Part shown: positions 44,988 through 55,062 of the stretch, piece by piece
Numbering within the stretch: position 1 is the stretch's first letter
How the letters are laid out: every line of letters starts with the position of its first letter
Assembly (NCBI GenBank): GCA_021432635.1
Contig: MU270062.1
Coordinates: 124,001 to 188,000, forward strand
Direction: 5' to 3'
From: Thozetella sp. PMI_491
Taxonomy: Eukaryota; Ascomycota; Sordariomycetes; Chaetosphaeriales; Chaetosphaeriaceae
DNA length: 64,000 bases
The notes under the pieces: model-generated
What the model was told of the DNA's origin: nothing
Database searches by the model: none
What the model saw: only the letters and a program-made list of their open reading frames with translations
Program-made: the position numbers and the translations under genes

Positions 44988-45468
44988 CACAGCTCACTCA
45001 CTCTTTCCCGGCTTCACACGACTACAGAGCAAGATCCGGTCCAGGATTTCCCTAGAGTAACGAGCACCTCTGCTTACCTGGGGGTTTATTATGGTTATTA
45101 TTCTATTGACAACCCCAGTCGACATTATGTAAGAAAAAATTGCACATTTTGTAATTGGTAGCAAATATTGATGCCCGAAAACTCAGGTACATAGTTAATA
45201 GCTAGCCTCGAGGCTTCTTCGCCTCGCGGTATGCCTCGGTCAGCGACGCTGTGCAACTGGGGACCACCAAGGCGAACCAGGCGCCCTACCTGAGGGATTT
45301 CCCTAGATACCGTACTTACTTTAGGCAGCAATATGGCAGCCATCTCCCTGATCATTTGTGCTTCCTTCACTCTATTCTAGCTCGGAAACTCCCTTGCCTT
45401 CTTCCCTGAACTTGATATAACTAGAAGGTATTCACTAGTTTTCCCGTGTTTGGAGTAGCTCATACGAC

Positions 45469-47418
45469 ATGGAGGTGTGCTCGGTGCTAGAGGCAATCAG
45501 TACCGGGAGCACCGTGTGCGTCAAGTTGTACAACTTCATAAAAGCTGTGTACAATGCGCCAGAAGAGATTCGCCAGTACCTGAAAGAGTTGGAACAGTCA
45601 AGGTCAGTCTTGGCAGATGTACTTGAGTACGTTAACGGCCTCCAAGGATCTCGCTCTCTTCAACCGCATTCGGCAAGGCTTCAGGCCTTGTCAGCCATCC
45701 TTGAGGACTGGAACCTCACATTCGCCACGCAGTTGTCCTCTTTAGAGGCGCACGATACTTCGGATGTGACCTCGTGGTTCAACAGGCAACGCTTGAAGGT
45801 CGGATACGTTTGGGGACGTCAGGCAATATTGAATTCGATTCTAAGACTGAGAACATCACAACAACTCATTTCCATGATGATTTCTACCTCTTTAGGGTAC
45901 CTTTTCAGTCTGATTCTCTACATATAATAGCGGGCACTGACAATAAGAGTCCAGGAGAACAGCAATCGCAATCGAAGAGAGCGTATCCTCGTTAACGAGC
46001 AGAGTCCAAGATTTCGAGGCTACCGTAGCAAAAGACGCTCAATTGCGACAGAATAGTCTAGAAGCGATAGCCGCGTACGAATCCAAGCTACAATGTAGCA
46101 TATCGATGCTTATGGATGCTGCCCAGGTGGCTGAGGTTCAAAGCGCTACCCGTCTTAGCGACATAGCTTCTAGCATGAACGAAATGCTAGGGGTAATTAA
46201 AAAAGATGCTCTTCGACTTGAGAGTACAATACCTGAACAAAACAGCCGTTCAGCCGTCTGTCTGGACAGTAATGTTGAATCCCAAAGCAACGATGGAACG
46301 GTCACCATATCTACGGAAACTGACTCGGGAGAGCCTGCACAGGGCTTACCTAGTCGGGTTAAAAGCTTGATGACTGATGAATATACCTCCCGAAACATAG
46401 TGGAAGAAAAAGTCTTCTGGCTTATAGAGAATATAAAATCCCAAGATACAAATACAGGACAATACAGGTTTGCTTTACCCTACCAAACCCCTGCGCGCCG
46501 AAATTCCTGTTATATGATAAATACTAACTCTCATGCCTGCCCTCAAGTTGCAAAAGAGCGGCCGAGGCAGCCTTTCGCTTGTTCATTGCGAAAATGTCGC
46601 CTCAACAAGCCAAATGTCTTCGTCTCGTAGACTGTTCCAACATATCAAGCTTCATGTCCGGAATACCAGAAAAGAGCACGAAAAAAATGAAGAGGCTCAA
46701 GAGACTAAGCTATTCACTCAAGAAGCTTGTCCCTATACTCGATCACCTGAATCATATGCATGATTCAACTGCAGGTATACTGTCAGCCTCTTTAATACCC
46801 ATCTCATTCGTCCTGCAGCGAATAGCATCAGAGGTAAGCATCGGCAAGTCATTTGTACACTGAAGCTGTGTACATTCTATATTAACAGCATTGGAATATG
46901 AATAGATCGACTATGATAGACTATTGGACTCTCTTGGGAACGCTTATGATGCGATACGACTCTGTTCCCAGGAGCTATCAGTAAATCAAGACGAACCGAT
47001 GTTTCAACTTGCTGTGGCAGCCTATCTACACATATTTGAAATATTAGGGGCTTGTTTAGCTGTTTTTGGCCCACGCAGCACAATGGAAGTCTTATTGGAT
47101 ACAGCAGTCTTGGCCCCAAGCAATGCACAAATACTTGATCGTGCCCAGCAGAGCCTGCAGCGAGTAGTGAGAAAGATAATACACGAAACGGAATTTCGCA
47201 GCCGGTTGATTTTGCGCAACACGGCAAGTCTAGTCGCCAACATCCATCTTGAACAGGGGACCATGTTCAGCCAGTTCAAGGATCAGCAACGGATGCTTGA
47301 TTCGCTCCAGCAGCAATGGAACATCTTGGAGCTGGCACGCAAGCAGCAGAGAATTCTCAGGATTTTGCAGCAACTGCAGCATTGGATTCAGTTACAAGAG
47401 ATAAATATATTTCAGTAG
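45469..47418 (+). CDS. fungal STAND-type N-terminal (PF17111-like) domain protein
   Basis: Four exons, 45469-45896, 45955-46467, 46557-46833 and 46906-47418, give 576 residues. All introns (58, 89, 72 nt) are GT-AG with branch-like sequences, and phases agree, for example LG/RTAIAIEESVSSL and RIASE/IDYDRLLDSLG. The first 120 residues (MEVCSVLEAISTGSTVCVKLYNFIKAVYNAPEEIRQYLKELEQ) read like the helical N-terminal domain placed before ankyrin, TPR or NACHT regions in fungal STAND-like proteins (the azaphilone-cluster-L N-terminal type). The rest is helical and ends in a Gln-rich coil (about 530-576: QQQWNILELARKQQRILRILQQLQ). No NACHT, NB-ARC or recognised repeat sensor is seen. Role is unknown. 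Codon use is less GC-rich than in the housekeeping genes to the right. Confidence 0.75.
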
Positions 47419-48019
47419 TCGCGCCGCTAGCTGCAGCTCATGCATTCCCGCCCGAACGATCCCAATGAAAAGGCGATAGTTACCAAAGGCGATGCAGAGC
47501 CACGGTTGATCACCAGTGTCAGATCGGGTGAGGCAAGGCAAAGTGAGGGGCATCCGGGGTTGGTTCCTAGACCCACCCCCAACGAATGACGTCTGAGTGG
47601 GGGTGGGCGCATCGAGAGGCCTTTGGCCATCAGCACCAGTTCGCAGGCAGACTTGAGTCAAATGGTAATTGGCCGTAGAAACGATCAATGGAACAATTTA
47701 GGTAGTTAACTAGAATTTGCACAACCTCGATTTTTACCATCAGCTTCGTCTCAAAGGGAAGGGCTGAATTGGCTCTTGAGTCCAGGGATCGTAAAGCCGA
47801 GAAGGCGGCTTACCCCAAACGCGGCTATCCTCGGGCAGACCTGGCCCATCCGAGCTACGAGCTGGAATGCCGCCGAGACCTCTACCCAACCTTCACTCTC
47901 GGTCTCTCAGTCACCTTCATTTCCCCTCTCCTCATCGTCTCTGAGCCATTGGAATAGTCACAGGCTCCTACCGGCGACCTTCTCATCAGTACGAGACCGT
48001 CTCGACGAGTAATCCCGTC
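47419..48019. other. spacer, right edge of AT-rich island
   Basis: The composition returns to GC-rich near 47750. It contains the promoter of the carboxylase gene. No gene is recognised. Confidence 0.45.
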
Positions 48020-50373
48020 ATGCGTTCCCTCAACCGAACCAAGCACCAGCTCCGGGTGCCCCTACGCGCCTTCCCCAGAACCCAGCCCGCCACCCGCCTA
48101 CATCCCACAACGCCCTCCTCGGCGGCGGTCACAATAACCTCGCACGCCTCATGCTCCGGCGCTGCTACCAATGTTACCCCCATCACATCACTCCTGATCG
48201 CCAACCGCGGCGAGATCGCCTTACGGGTCGCTCGCACTGCCGCAGACATGGGCATCCGCACCACGACGCTCTATACCGATGTGGATGCCTCGGCCCAGCA
48301 CCCTAGGGCTACCCCTTACTCGATCGGGCTCGGCCCCGCCTCGGCCTATCTCGACGGCGAGCGCATCGTCCGTCTGGCCAAGGAGCACGGCATCCAGGCC
48401 TTGCATCCTGGCTACGGCTTTTTGTCCGAGAACGCGGCCTTCGCAAAGCGCTGCGAGGAGGAGGGCATCGTGTTCGTGGGCCCGCCCGCCCAAGCCATGG
48501 CCGACATGGGCGACAAGGCCCGGAGCAAGGAGATCATGACGGCCGCCAATGTGCCCTGCGTGCCGGGCTACCACGGCGAGGAGCAAGCGGTGGAGCAGCT
48601 GAAGGAGAAGGCCGTAGCTATGGGCTTCCCCGTGCTGCTCAAGAGCGTCAAGGGCGGCGGCGGCAAGGGCATGCGGATCGTGCGGTCTGCCGACGAGTTC
48701 GAGGGGCAGGTCAAGAGCGCGCGGGCCGAGGCGCGCGCCAGCTTTGGCGAAGGCGGCGAGGTCCTGCTCGTGGAGAAGTATATCGTCCGCCCACGCCACG
48801 TCGAGGTGCAGGTCTTCGCCGATAAATACGGCAACTGCGTAGCACTTGGAGAGCGCGATTGCAGTGTTCAGCGCCGCCATCAAAAAATTCTTGAGGAGTC
48901 TCCGGCCCCCCTCCTCGACGACGCCACCCGCAAGGACCTGTGGGAGAAGGCTAGGACGGCGGCGCTGGCCGTGGGCTACGTGGGTGCTGGTACTGTTGAA
49001 TTCATCTTAGACCGCGACACTGGTGACTTTTACTTTATGGAGATGAACACGCGTCTCCAAGTCGAACACCCCGTTAGTGAGATGGTCACCGGCACCGACC
49101 TCGTCGAGTGGCAGTTTCGGGTAGCCGCGGGAGAGCGGCTACCCCTGACGCAGGACGAGATCGAAGCGCGCATACTTGAGCGCGGCGCAGCCATAGAGGC
49201 CCGCATATATGCCGAGAACCCCGAGAAGGGCTTCTTTCCGGACTCGGGAAAGCTGGTGCACCTCGCCACACCCAAGACGAGTGCGGATGTGAGGATAGAT
49301 GCCGGGTTTGTTGAAGGCGACACTGTGTCGGAGGCTTACGATGGCATGATCGCCAAGCTCATTGTCCGAGGCAAGGACCGTGAGACGGCTATCCGTAAGC
49401 TCGAGCTGGCCCTCCGTGACTACGAGGTCGTGGGCTTGAGCACCAATATTGAGTTCCTCAAGCGGCTGTGCCGGAGCCCAGCCTTCATCGAAGGCGACCT
49501 CGAGACAGGCTTCATCGACAAGTGGAGGGACGAACTTTTCGGCCCGCGCAAGGTCGACGACGAGGTCTTTGCTCAGACAGCACTCGCTTTGCTGGGCTCC
49601 GAGCTTCCGGCTAGCTCAGGCGATCGTCCACACGGCAAGACGCTTGGTTTCGGCGAGGCAAGCACGCAGAGCGAGCGCAAGTTTGCCCTGAGGGTTCGAG
49701 ACGACGCTGCCGAAGGCGAGCCTGAGACCGTCGAGGTTACTGTGACGCAAATTGCAGGTGGCCTCTTCAATGCGACCGTCTCCCGTACAGGACAGAGCGA
49801 GACGCCGCTGGTGTACAGCAAAATCGTGTCCTCGCCAAGCGCCCGATCGCCGACCAAGACCACCGTCACGACCTTCTTCCCTGCGTCCCGAATCGACTCG
49901 ACGCTCGTCCAGGACCCAGCACGGCCAGAGAGGCTAACTCTCTTCCAGCACGGTGCCAAGACCGAGCTGGAGCTCCTTGCGCCAGGATGGTTCGAAAAGG
50001 CTCTTGGCCTAAAGGAAGTAGCCGGGAGCGTCACCGCCCCGATGCCCTGCAAGATCTTGCGGAACGAGGTCGCTGAAGGAGACGTGGTAGAGAAAGGAGC
50101 ACCTCTTGTTGTGTAAGTCTGCCACCACATCAGCTTACATCTATTCGTGGATTCTAACGGGAACAGCATTGAGTCGATGAAGATGGAGACGGTTATCCGG
50201 TCGCCACAGAACGGTGTGGTCAAGAAGCTGGCACACAAAGAAGGAGTAAGCACCTCTTGTTATCTACACCGCGCTCGACGAAGGATTACTGACGGCTGCT
50301 CTAGGATATCTGCAAAGCGGGAACCGTATTGGTTCTGTTCGAGGAGGCAGAAGGCGAGGAGAGCTCATCTTGA
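48020..50373 (+). CDS. mccA: 3-methylcrotonyl-CoA carboxylase alpha (biotin) subunit, mitochondrial
   Basis: Three exons, 48020-50112, 50167-50245 and 50305-50373, give 746 residues. The enzyme carboxylates 3-methylcrotonyl-CoA in leucine breakdown, together with a beta subunit that is not in this window. A basic, Arg-rich N terminus (about 1-45) is a probable mitochondrial targeting peptide. The biotin carboxylase part starts at LLIANRGEIALRVARTA, and the ATP-grasp glycine loop is SVKGGGGKGMRI. HVEVQVFADKYGN, ERDCSVQRRHQKILEESPAP and MEMNTRLQVEHPVSEMVTG are all intact. The biotin-accepting lysine lies in ESMKMET at residue 703, right after the first splice joint, which supports that 54-nt intron. 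The region 560-680 between the carboxylase and biotinyl domains is diverged, as in MCC alpha. It could be confused with propionyl- or acetyl-CoA carboxylase, but length and wording fit MCC. Confidence 0.93.
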
Positions 50374-50608
50374 GCGTCGTAGCGCTGCAAGGAGTTACAA
50401 GATGTGGGCATTTGACCACCCCGAGGAGCATCAAGGTTTCCAAGGGGGATCCGTGACAGCTTTTGCTGGTGTGAGCACATGGCGTTCGGAACGCGTGGCA
50501 ATGTTGGAGAGCATGCATGACCTATTACCTGGCCGCGGGGCCATCAGATCCAAATGTAAATATAAATATATACGAATGCCAAGCATTGTCGATTCCCACC
50601 GTCGACTC

Positions 50609-52459
50609 CTATGCCACAGATGCTAAACCGTCCGCTGCCATGCCGCCAAAGTCCAGTCCTTTGAAGCCATTTTCTACCACCCATGATTTCCCACTCTCTG
50701 GTGCATAGAGCGCCTCACACGCATTCCCAACAACCAAAAGCCCCGGCGGGCGGCTCCCTTCTTGCTGGATCGCCTCCACGACGCACCGCAGGGTCGTCCG
50801 AATCACCCGCTGGTCTGGGCAGCTCGCACGCTCGATAACGGCGCAGGGAGTATCTAGCGGCCAGAGACGTCTGCTGAACGACCCCGGCGTCTCCGGCACG
50901 CTCTGTGATACGTCCCCATTCTGCCCCTTCTCGACCTCGGCCCGCGCCCGTTCCTCTTCCTCGGGCGCGTGCGTGGTCAGCTCCGCCACCAGGCCTTCGA
51001 TGCGGTGCAGCGCCATCAGAAACACGACGGTGCGTGCAGCGCGGTACCCCGGCGGGGCGGGCGGCTTGCCCTTCTTGCCCGTGCCGGTGCACACGAGCAC
51101 CTGGTCGGCGACGTCGCGCTGCGTGACGGGCACGCCGGCGAACAGCGGCGCGCTCAGGGCGCTCGTCACGCCCGGCAGCACCAGCACCCGGCCGTCGCGC
51201 TCCGACAGCCCGTGCTGCCGGAAGAAGGCCATCTCCTCGCCGCCGCGGCCGTAGACGAACGGGTCGCCCTGCTTCAGCCGCAGCACAGTCTTGCCCTCGC
51301 GGCTCGCGGCTAGCGCCTGCGCGAGGAGCTCCTCCTGCGCCTGGTCGGCGTTGCCCGGGAACTTGCGCGCGATCACAACGGGCGTGCGCCGCGGGATCAG
51401 GTCCAGCACCCCCGCCGGCACGAGCTTGTCGGCGAGCACGAGGTCGGCGGTCTGGATGGCGCGGTAGGTGGCGCGGGTGAGGAGATCGGGGTGGCCGGGC
51501 CCCGACCCGGCGAGGATGATGCGTCCCGCGGCGTGCGGCGACGGCGCTACGCTAGCCGGAGCGCCGTTGGCGGTAGCCTCGGTGTCAGCACCCCGGTAGG
51601 AGTCGAGGATCGTGGTGATGTCGTCGTCGGTGATGGCTGCAAGCCGCTTCAGGGGCCAGTACTCGCACACCTGCGCCAGCCACCGCATGCGCCTCGTCTT
51701 GGCCGCGTCGACGTCGGCGTCGGTGACCAGCTTGTTGAGAGCTGCCGTTTGGTCGACCGAGTCGTCTGTACCCTCGTCGTCGTCGTGGCCTTCTACGTGG
51801 TTCTCGTTGCCCGGCGCTGTCCCGTTCGTCTCGGGCGCCTCCTTAGACTCCGGCTTCGGCGCCTCATCCCTAGGCGCCAGTCGCCTGCGATCCTCCTCCC
51901 GGATCCTCCTCCGCACGGCACCCAGCCGGGCGCAGGTGCTTCCCAGACCATCCGGCAAGACGGCGGCGATCTCCCTGCGGATGCGGCTGGCCAGCTTGCA
52001 CCCGCTTCCGTTGGTGGTCACGCCGATCTGCAGCGGGCCGTCGGCGTGCACGCTCAGGAGGCTGAAGGAGCACAGCGCCGGTGCATCCACGACGTTGACC
52101 GGTATCCTCTTGCGCCGGCACGCCTCCGAGATGTGCTGCGCCTGGGGGTCCCGCGCGCTCGTTACGAAGACGGCGTCGACCACGCCGTCGATTTCAGGCC
52201 GGCCGAGTGTGGTCAGATCCGAGTCCTGAAACGGCCGCGCGAGGTGGGCCAGGGCTCCGGCGTCGATGTGCGCCCGGACGCCGTGCTGCAGCTCCTCGGA
52301 GGAGGGAGCGGCGATGAGGATGGGCTTCGCGCCCGCTGCGAGAGACGTGCTCGCGCGGGCGGCGGCTAGGGGGGTTGCGCCGATGATGAGGTGGATGTGG
52401 CCCCGGGCGTCGACGGAGGTGAGAAGCGATGTATGGAATGCTGGCGATGCGGCTGCCAT
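50609..52459 (-). CDS. MET1: siroheme synthase: Met8-type dehydrogenase fused to uroporphyrinogen-III methyltransferase
   Basis: A single exon encodes 616 residues from the ATG at 52459. The frame is open upstream to 52669, but the added residues read as leader, so the inner start is chosen. Residues about 15-230 form the Rossmann-like precorrin-2 dehydrogenase/ferrochelatase part (HIHLIIGATPLAAARASTSLAAGAKPILIA, VFVTSARD, VNVVDAPALCSFSLLSV). Residues about 320-590 form the SAM-dependent methyltransferase part (IILAGSGPGHPDLLTRATYRAIQTADLVLADKLV, VLRLKQGDPFVYGRGGEE, VLPGVTSALSAPLFAGVPVTQR). Together they make siroheme, the cofactor of sulfite and nitrite reductases. Yeast splits these jobs between Met8 and Met1; filamentous fungi have the fusion. 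A charged linker with an acidic run (HDDDEGTDDSVDQ) joins the domains. It converges on the MCC alpha gene, with 235 bases between stops. Confidence 0.93.
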   Translation of the reverse strand: MAAASPAFHTSLLTSVDARGHIHLIIGATPLAAARASTSLAAGAKPILIAAPSSEELQHGVRAHIDAGALAHLARPFQDSDLTTLGRPEIDGVVDAVFVTSARDPQAQHISEACRRKRIPVNVVDAPALCSFSLLSVHADGPLQIGVTTNGSGCKLASRIRREIAAVLPDGLGSTCARLGAVRRRIREEDRRRLAPRDEAPKPESKEAPETNGTAPGNENHVEGHDDDEGTDDSVDQTAALNKLVTDADVDAAKTRRMRWLAQVCEYWPLKRLAAITDDDITTILDSYRGADTEATANGAPASVAPSPHAAGRIILAGSGPGHPDLLTRATYRAIQTADLVLADKLVPAGVLDLIPRRTPVVIARKFPGNADQAQEELLAQALAASREGKTVLRLKQGDPFVYGRGGEEMAFFRQHGLSERDGRVLVLPGVTSALSAPLFAGVPVTQRDVADQVLVCTGTGKKGKPPAPPGYRAARTVVFLMALHRIEGLVAELTTHAPEEEERARAEVEKGQNGDVSQSVPETPGSFSRRLWPLDTPCAVIERASCPDQRVIRTTLRCVVEAIQQEGSRPPGLLVVGNACEALYAPESGKSWVVENGFKGLDFGGMAADGLASVA

Positions 52460-54112
52460 CGTTGCTACGTCCGGGCGACTTGCGGGCCTCAGGTGGTGTG
52501 CGATGGTGACCGGAGCGCAGGCTGTGCACTGCGCAACACTCAACTCGGTGTAAGTCGTCGGTCTTTGAGAAAATTTGTGGCGACACCGGAGGCCCCGTTT
52601 TCTTTCAGTTGGCCAAAGACCGGAGAGGCGACCGAGTCCGGGGAGAAGCGAGTAATGAGCAAAGAACACTTCGATAGCAGAGACGATTTATCGTCCATTA
52701 TTTCTTTTTGCCTAGCGACTCCCCATCGTTCGTGCGAACTCCAGATCTCCTATCTTTCTACGCAGCCCGAGCCTGGACGAAGCATCTCCGGGCGGTGGCG
52801 TCCAAGTCGAGCAAATCCCGACCAGTCATAGCCGTCCCAATTACTGGTGCGCCCATGCAGAAAAAAAAAAAGAGGGATTGGGCCGAGAGAGTGCCGTCTG
52901 CTGCCCAGTGCGCATGCGCTCGCATCCCTGCAGGCCCAGAACTCTATCGCCCTAATCCCGGTGGATACGCATGTCCGAGCCCGCCAAGACCCGGCAGCGC
53001 AGCCCGTGGGGGCTCTCGTCCCTTTTTCCGCGCGGAATGGCAGCGCATAGCCGGAGATCGACAAGACCACAGGCGGCTACTTGGGTGCTTGGGTTGCTTC
53101 TGGAGCCGCAACCGACGGCCTGACGGCTGCATGAGCCGCATGGGCTCTCTGTAGAAGGGGGACAGTTCGCATACATGAATTCAACGCGACGAGAGCAATG
53201 AGCAGCGAACGCCGGCCTCCATGTCGCGCCGACAGGCAAATGACGCAGCCCTGTCGGCGTCTCAGCCGGCAGGCTAGAAACCCAGTAGACAAGTACCGGG
53301 GAATTACACACTATGCATGTCTCGGTGCATCTCAACGCGCAGCTGAGATTCCCTACAAAGGTGCAAAGACCACCTTTTCCGATAGCAAGATGCAACAAGC
53401 CTAGTCCATGAAAGCACCATTGTATTACAACATGTATAGAATCTCAAGCGGGACCCCTAGGATGTCTCCGCCTCGCCTAGACGCGCCCATGCTGGGACAC
53501 ATCAAGGCCAGACACGGGTGAGCGCAGCGGGAGGCGAAGAGCCTTGGTCCAAAGCCATGATTTTGTCTAAGGCACTGCTCGAAATGACTGTTTCCCCAGT
53601 ACATCTGGCCAGCCCCCCCCTCTCCGATTGCGTCTGTGTCGGTCGCGTCCCGTCACTCGTTTTAGGTAAGAAGGGGATATCCCTAGTCGTCCATTGATAG
53701 CCATATGTGCAGAAAACCGGATCGAAACGGAAGCTGTGTATATACATTGTAAGGGGGTGCGTCGTTGAAGGCGGCCGGGTCATAAAGCCAATTTGGCGGG
53801 GAAAAGACCGGCTGAAAAGTCGTGGGTAGTCGAAAGAAGATTTCGTAGACTGCATCCTGCGACAGGTGCAAGTCCTCGGGCTGTAAAAATATCGAAAAAG
53901 TAAAAACTCGCAACGCAATGAGACGCCGACGCCCGGTGGTGTGCGTGTGTGGTGGTATATCATCCCATGATCTCGCCTCCCCTGTTGCCGGCCCTTCGGC
54001 TGACTGTCCTTTCTTCTACTCATCCGGGGGCCGGCGATTGTTCCCGCCTACACAGCCTACAGCAGAGCACTGCCGAGGCCGCGTTGGCGAGGACCTGGTA
54101 CCCGCGCATTCC
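52460..54112. other. spacer with siroheme synthase promoter and Rho3 3' side
   Basis: Holds the siroheme synthase promoter and leader (52460 to about 53100) and probably the long 3' untranslated region of the Rho3 gene. A minus-strand open frame of about 170 codons at 53502-54023 has no family wording and is not called. An A12 run lies at about 52860-52871. Confidence 0.5.
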
Positions 54113-55062
54113 CTACATGACGGTGCACTTCGAGTCCTCGCGCTCCTTCTTGACGGACAGTGCGACGCGGGCCGCCTCGGTGAAGGCCTCGTTAACGCCC
54201 CTATTGCGCATAGCCGAGCACTCGAGGTAGCGGAGCGCGCCGATGCGGCGCGCCACTTCGAGCCCCTGGTCGTAGTTGATCATGGGCTTCTTCTCGCGTG
54301 GTGTGCCGTCTTCGTTGTTGGCAGCATCGTCCTCGTCCTCCGCCCCTTCCCTCAGATCGCACTTCAGCGCAACCAAAACCAGCTTTACGCCGGGGCAGTT
54401 GTCAGCAATCTCTCCCACCCACTTGCTCTCGACGTTCTCAAGCGAGTCCTTGCTGTCGACCGAGTAGCACAGCATGATCAAGTCGGTATCGTCTAGAAAA
54501 TGAGTTAGAGGCAGGCCCCAATCGAAGGGACCCAGGAGAGTCAAATGCCCGAACAAACTCACCGTACGAAAGACTCCGTAACCTATCGAATTCTTCCTGG
54601 CCGGCAGTGTCCCAAAGCGAGAGCTCGATGTGCACATTGTCGACAAAGATATCTAGAACTCCGTCAGCTCCGGCTCACCACAGAATCCAACTCGCCCAGC
54701 CTGTCCCCAAGGGCAGCGCCGAGGGAGGGGAGAAAGGGGGCGTACCGTGGACGTAGTTCTCGAAGACAGTGGGCTCGTAAACGGTCGGGAAATATCTGTA
54801 TTCCCGGTCAGCAAAAGTCTGCCGCACTTCCATGGCATCTGCGCCGCTTACCCTCTGGTGAAGACGTTCAGCAGTGAGGTCTTGCCGCAAGCACCATCGC
54901 CCCTGTCACGGATCCAGTCAGTCCAAAGTCGTTTTCCCCGCCCGCAACCCTGCAACCACATGCAAGACCACGGGGGCTTCGGTCCTTCTCTTCGGTTGTC
55001 GAGACTCACAGCAGGACGAGCTTGCGCTGCACCGTCTTGTTTCCGCCGAGCCCGCAAGGCAT
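54113..55062 (-). CDS. rho3: Rho-family GTPase, Rho3 type
   Basis: Five exons on the minus strand, 55062-55010, 54902-54852, 54795-54746, 54652-54563 and 54492-54113, give 207 residues. Phases agree at all four joints, and the product reads without a gap: [91 protein letters not shown]. The P-loop is GDGACGKT, switch II is [10 protein letters not shown], and the guanine-specificity loop is LKCD. The C terminus is the prenylation box CTVM behind a short basic run. Wording matches Rho3 of filamentous fungi, which controls polarised secretion and hyphal growth at the plasma membrane. An acidic insert ([16 protein letters not shown]) at about residues 130-150, in the Rho insert region, is typical of this subfamily. 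Confidence 0.95.

Larger units (their letters stand above)
44150..45468. other. divergent AT-rich promoter region
   Basis: Lies between the C2H2 gene (minus) and the STAND-N gene (plus). It contains a triple CCCCT repeat (44347-44379) and a long imperfect hairpin (44944-44987), each listed separately. No gene is recognised. Confidence 0.5.

Noticed and set aside
42280-45400. AT-rich stretch checked for transposon or retroelement remains
   Set aside because: No transposase or reverse-transcriptase wording, long terminal repeats or target-site duplications were found by eye. Only composition suggests a different history.
53502-54023. Minus-strand 173-codon frame downstream of the Rho3 gene
   Set aside because: No family wording, Ser/Arg/Pro-rich composition, and position in the likely 3' untranslated region of Rho3.
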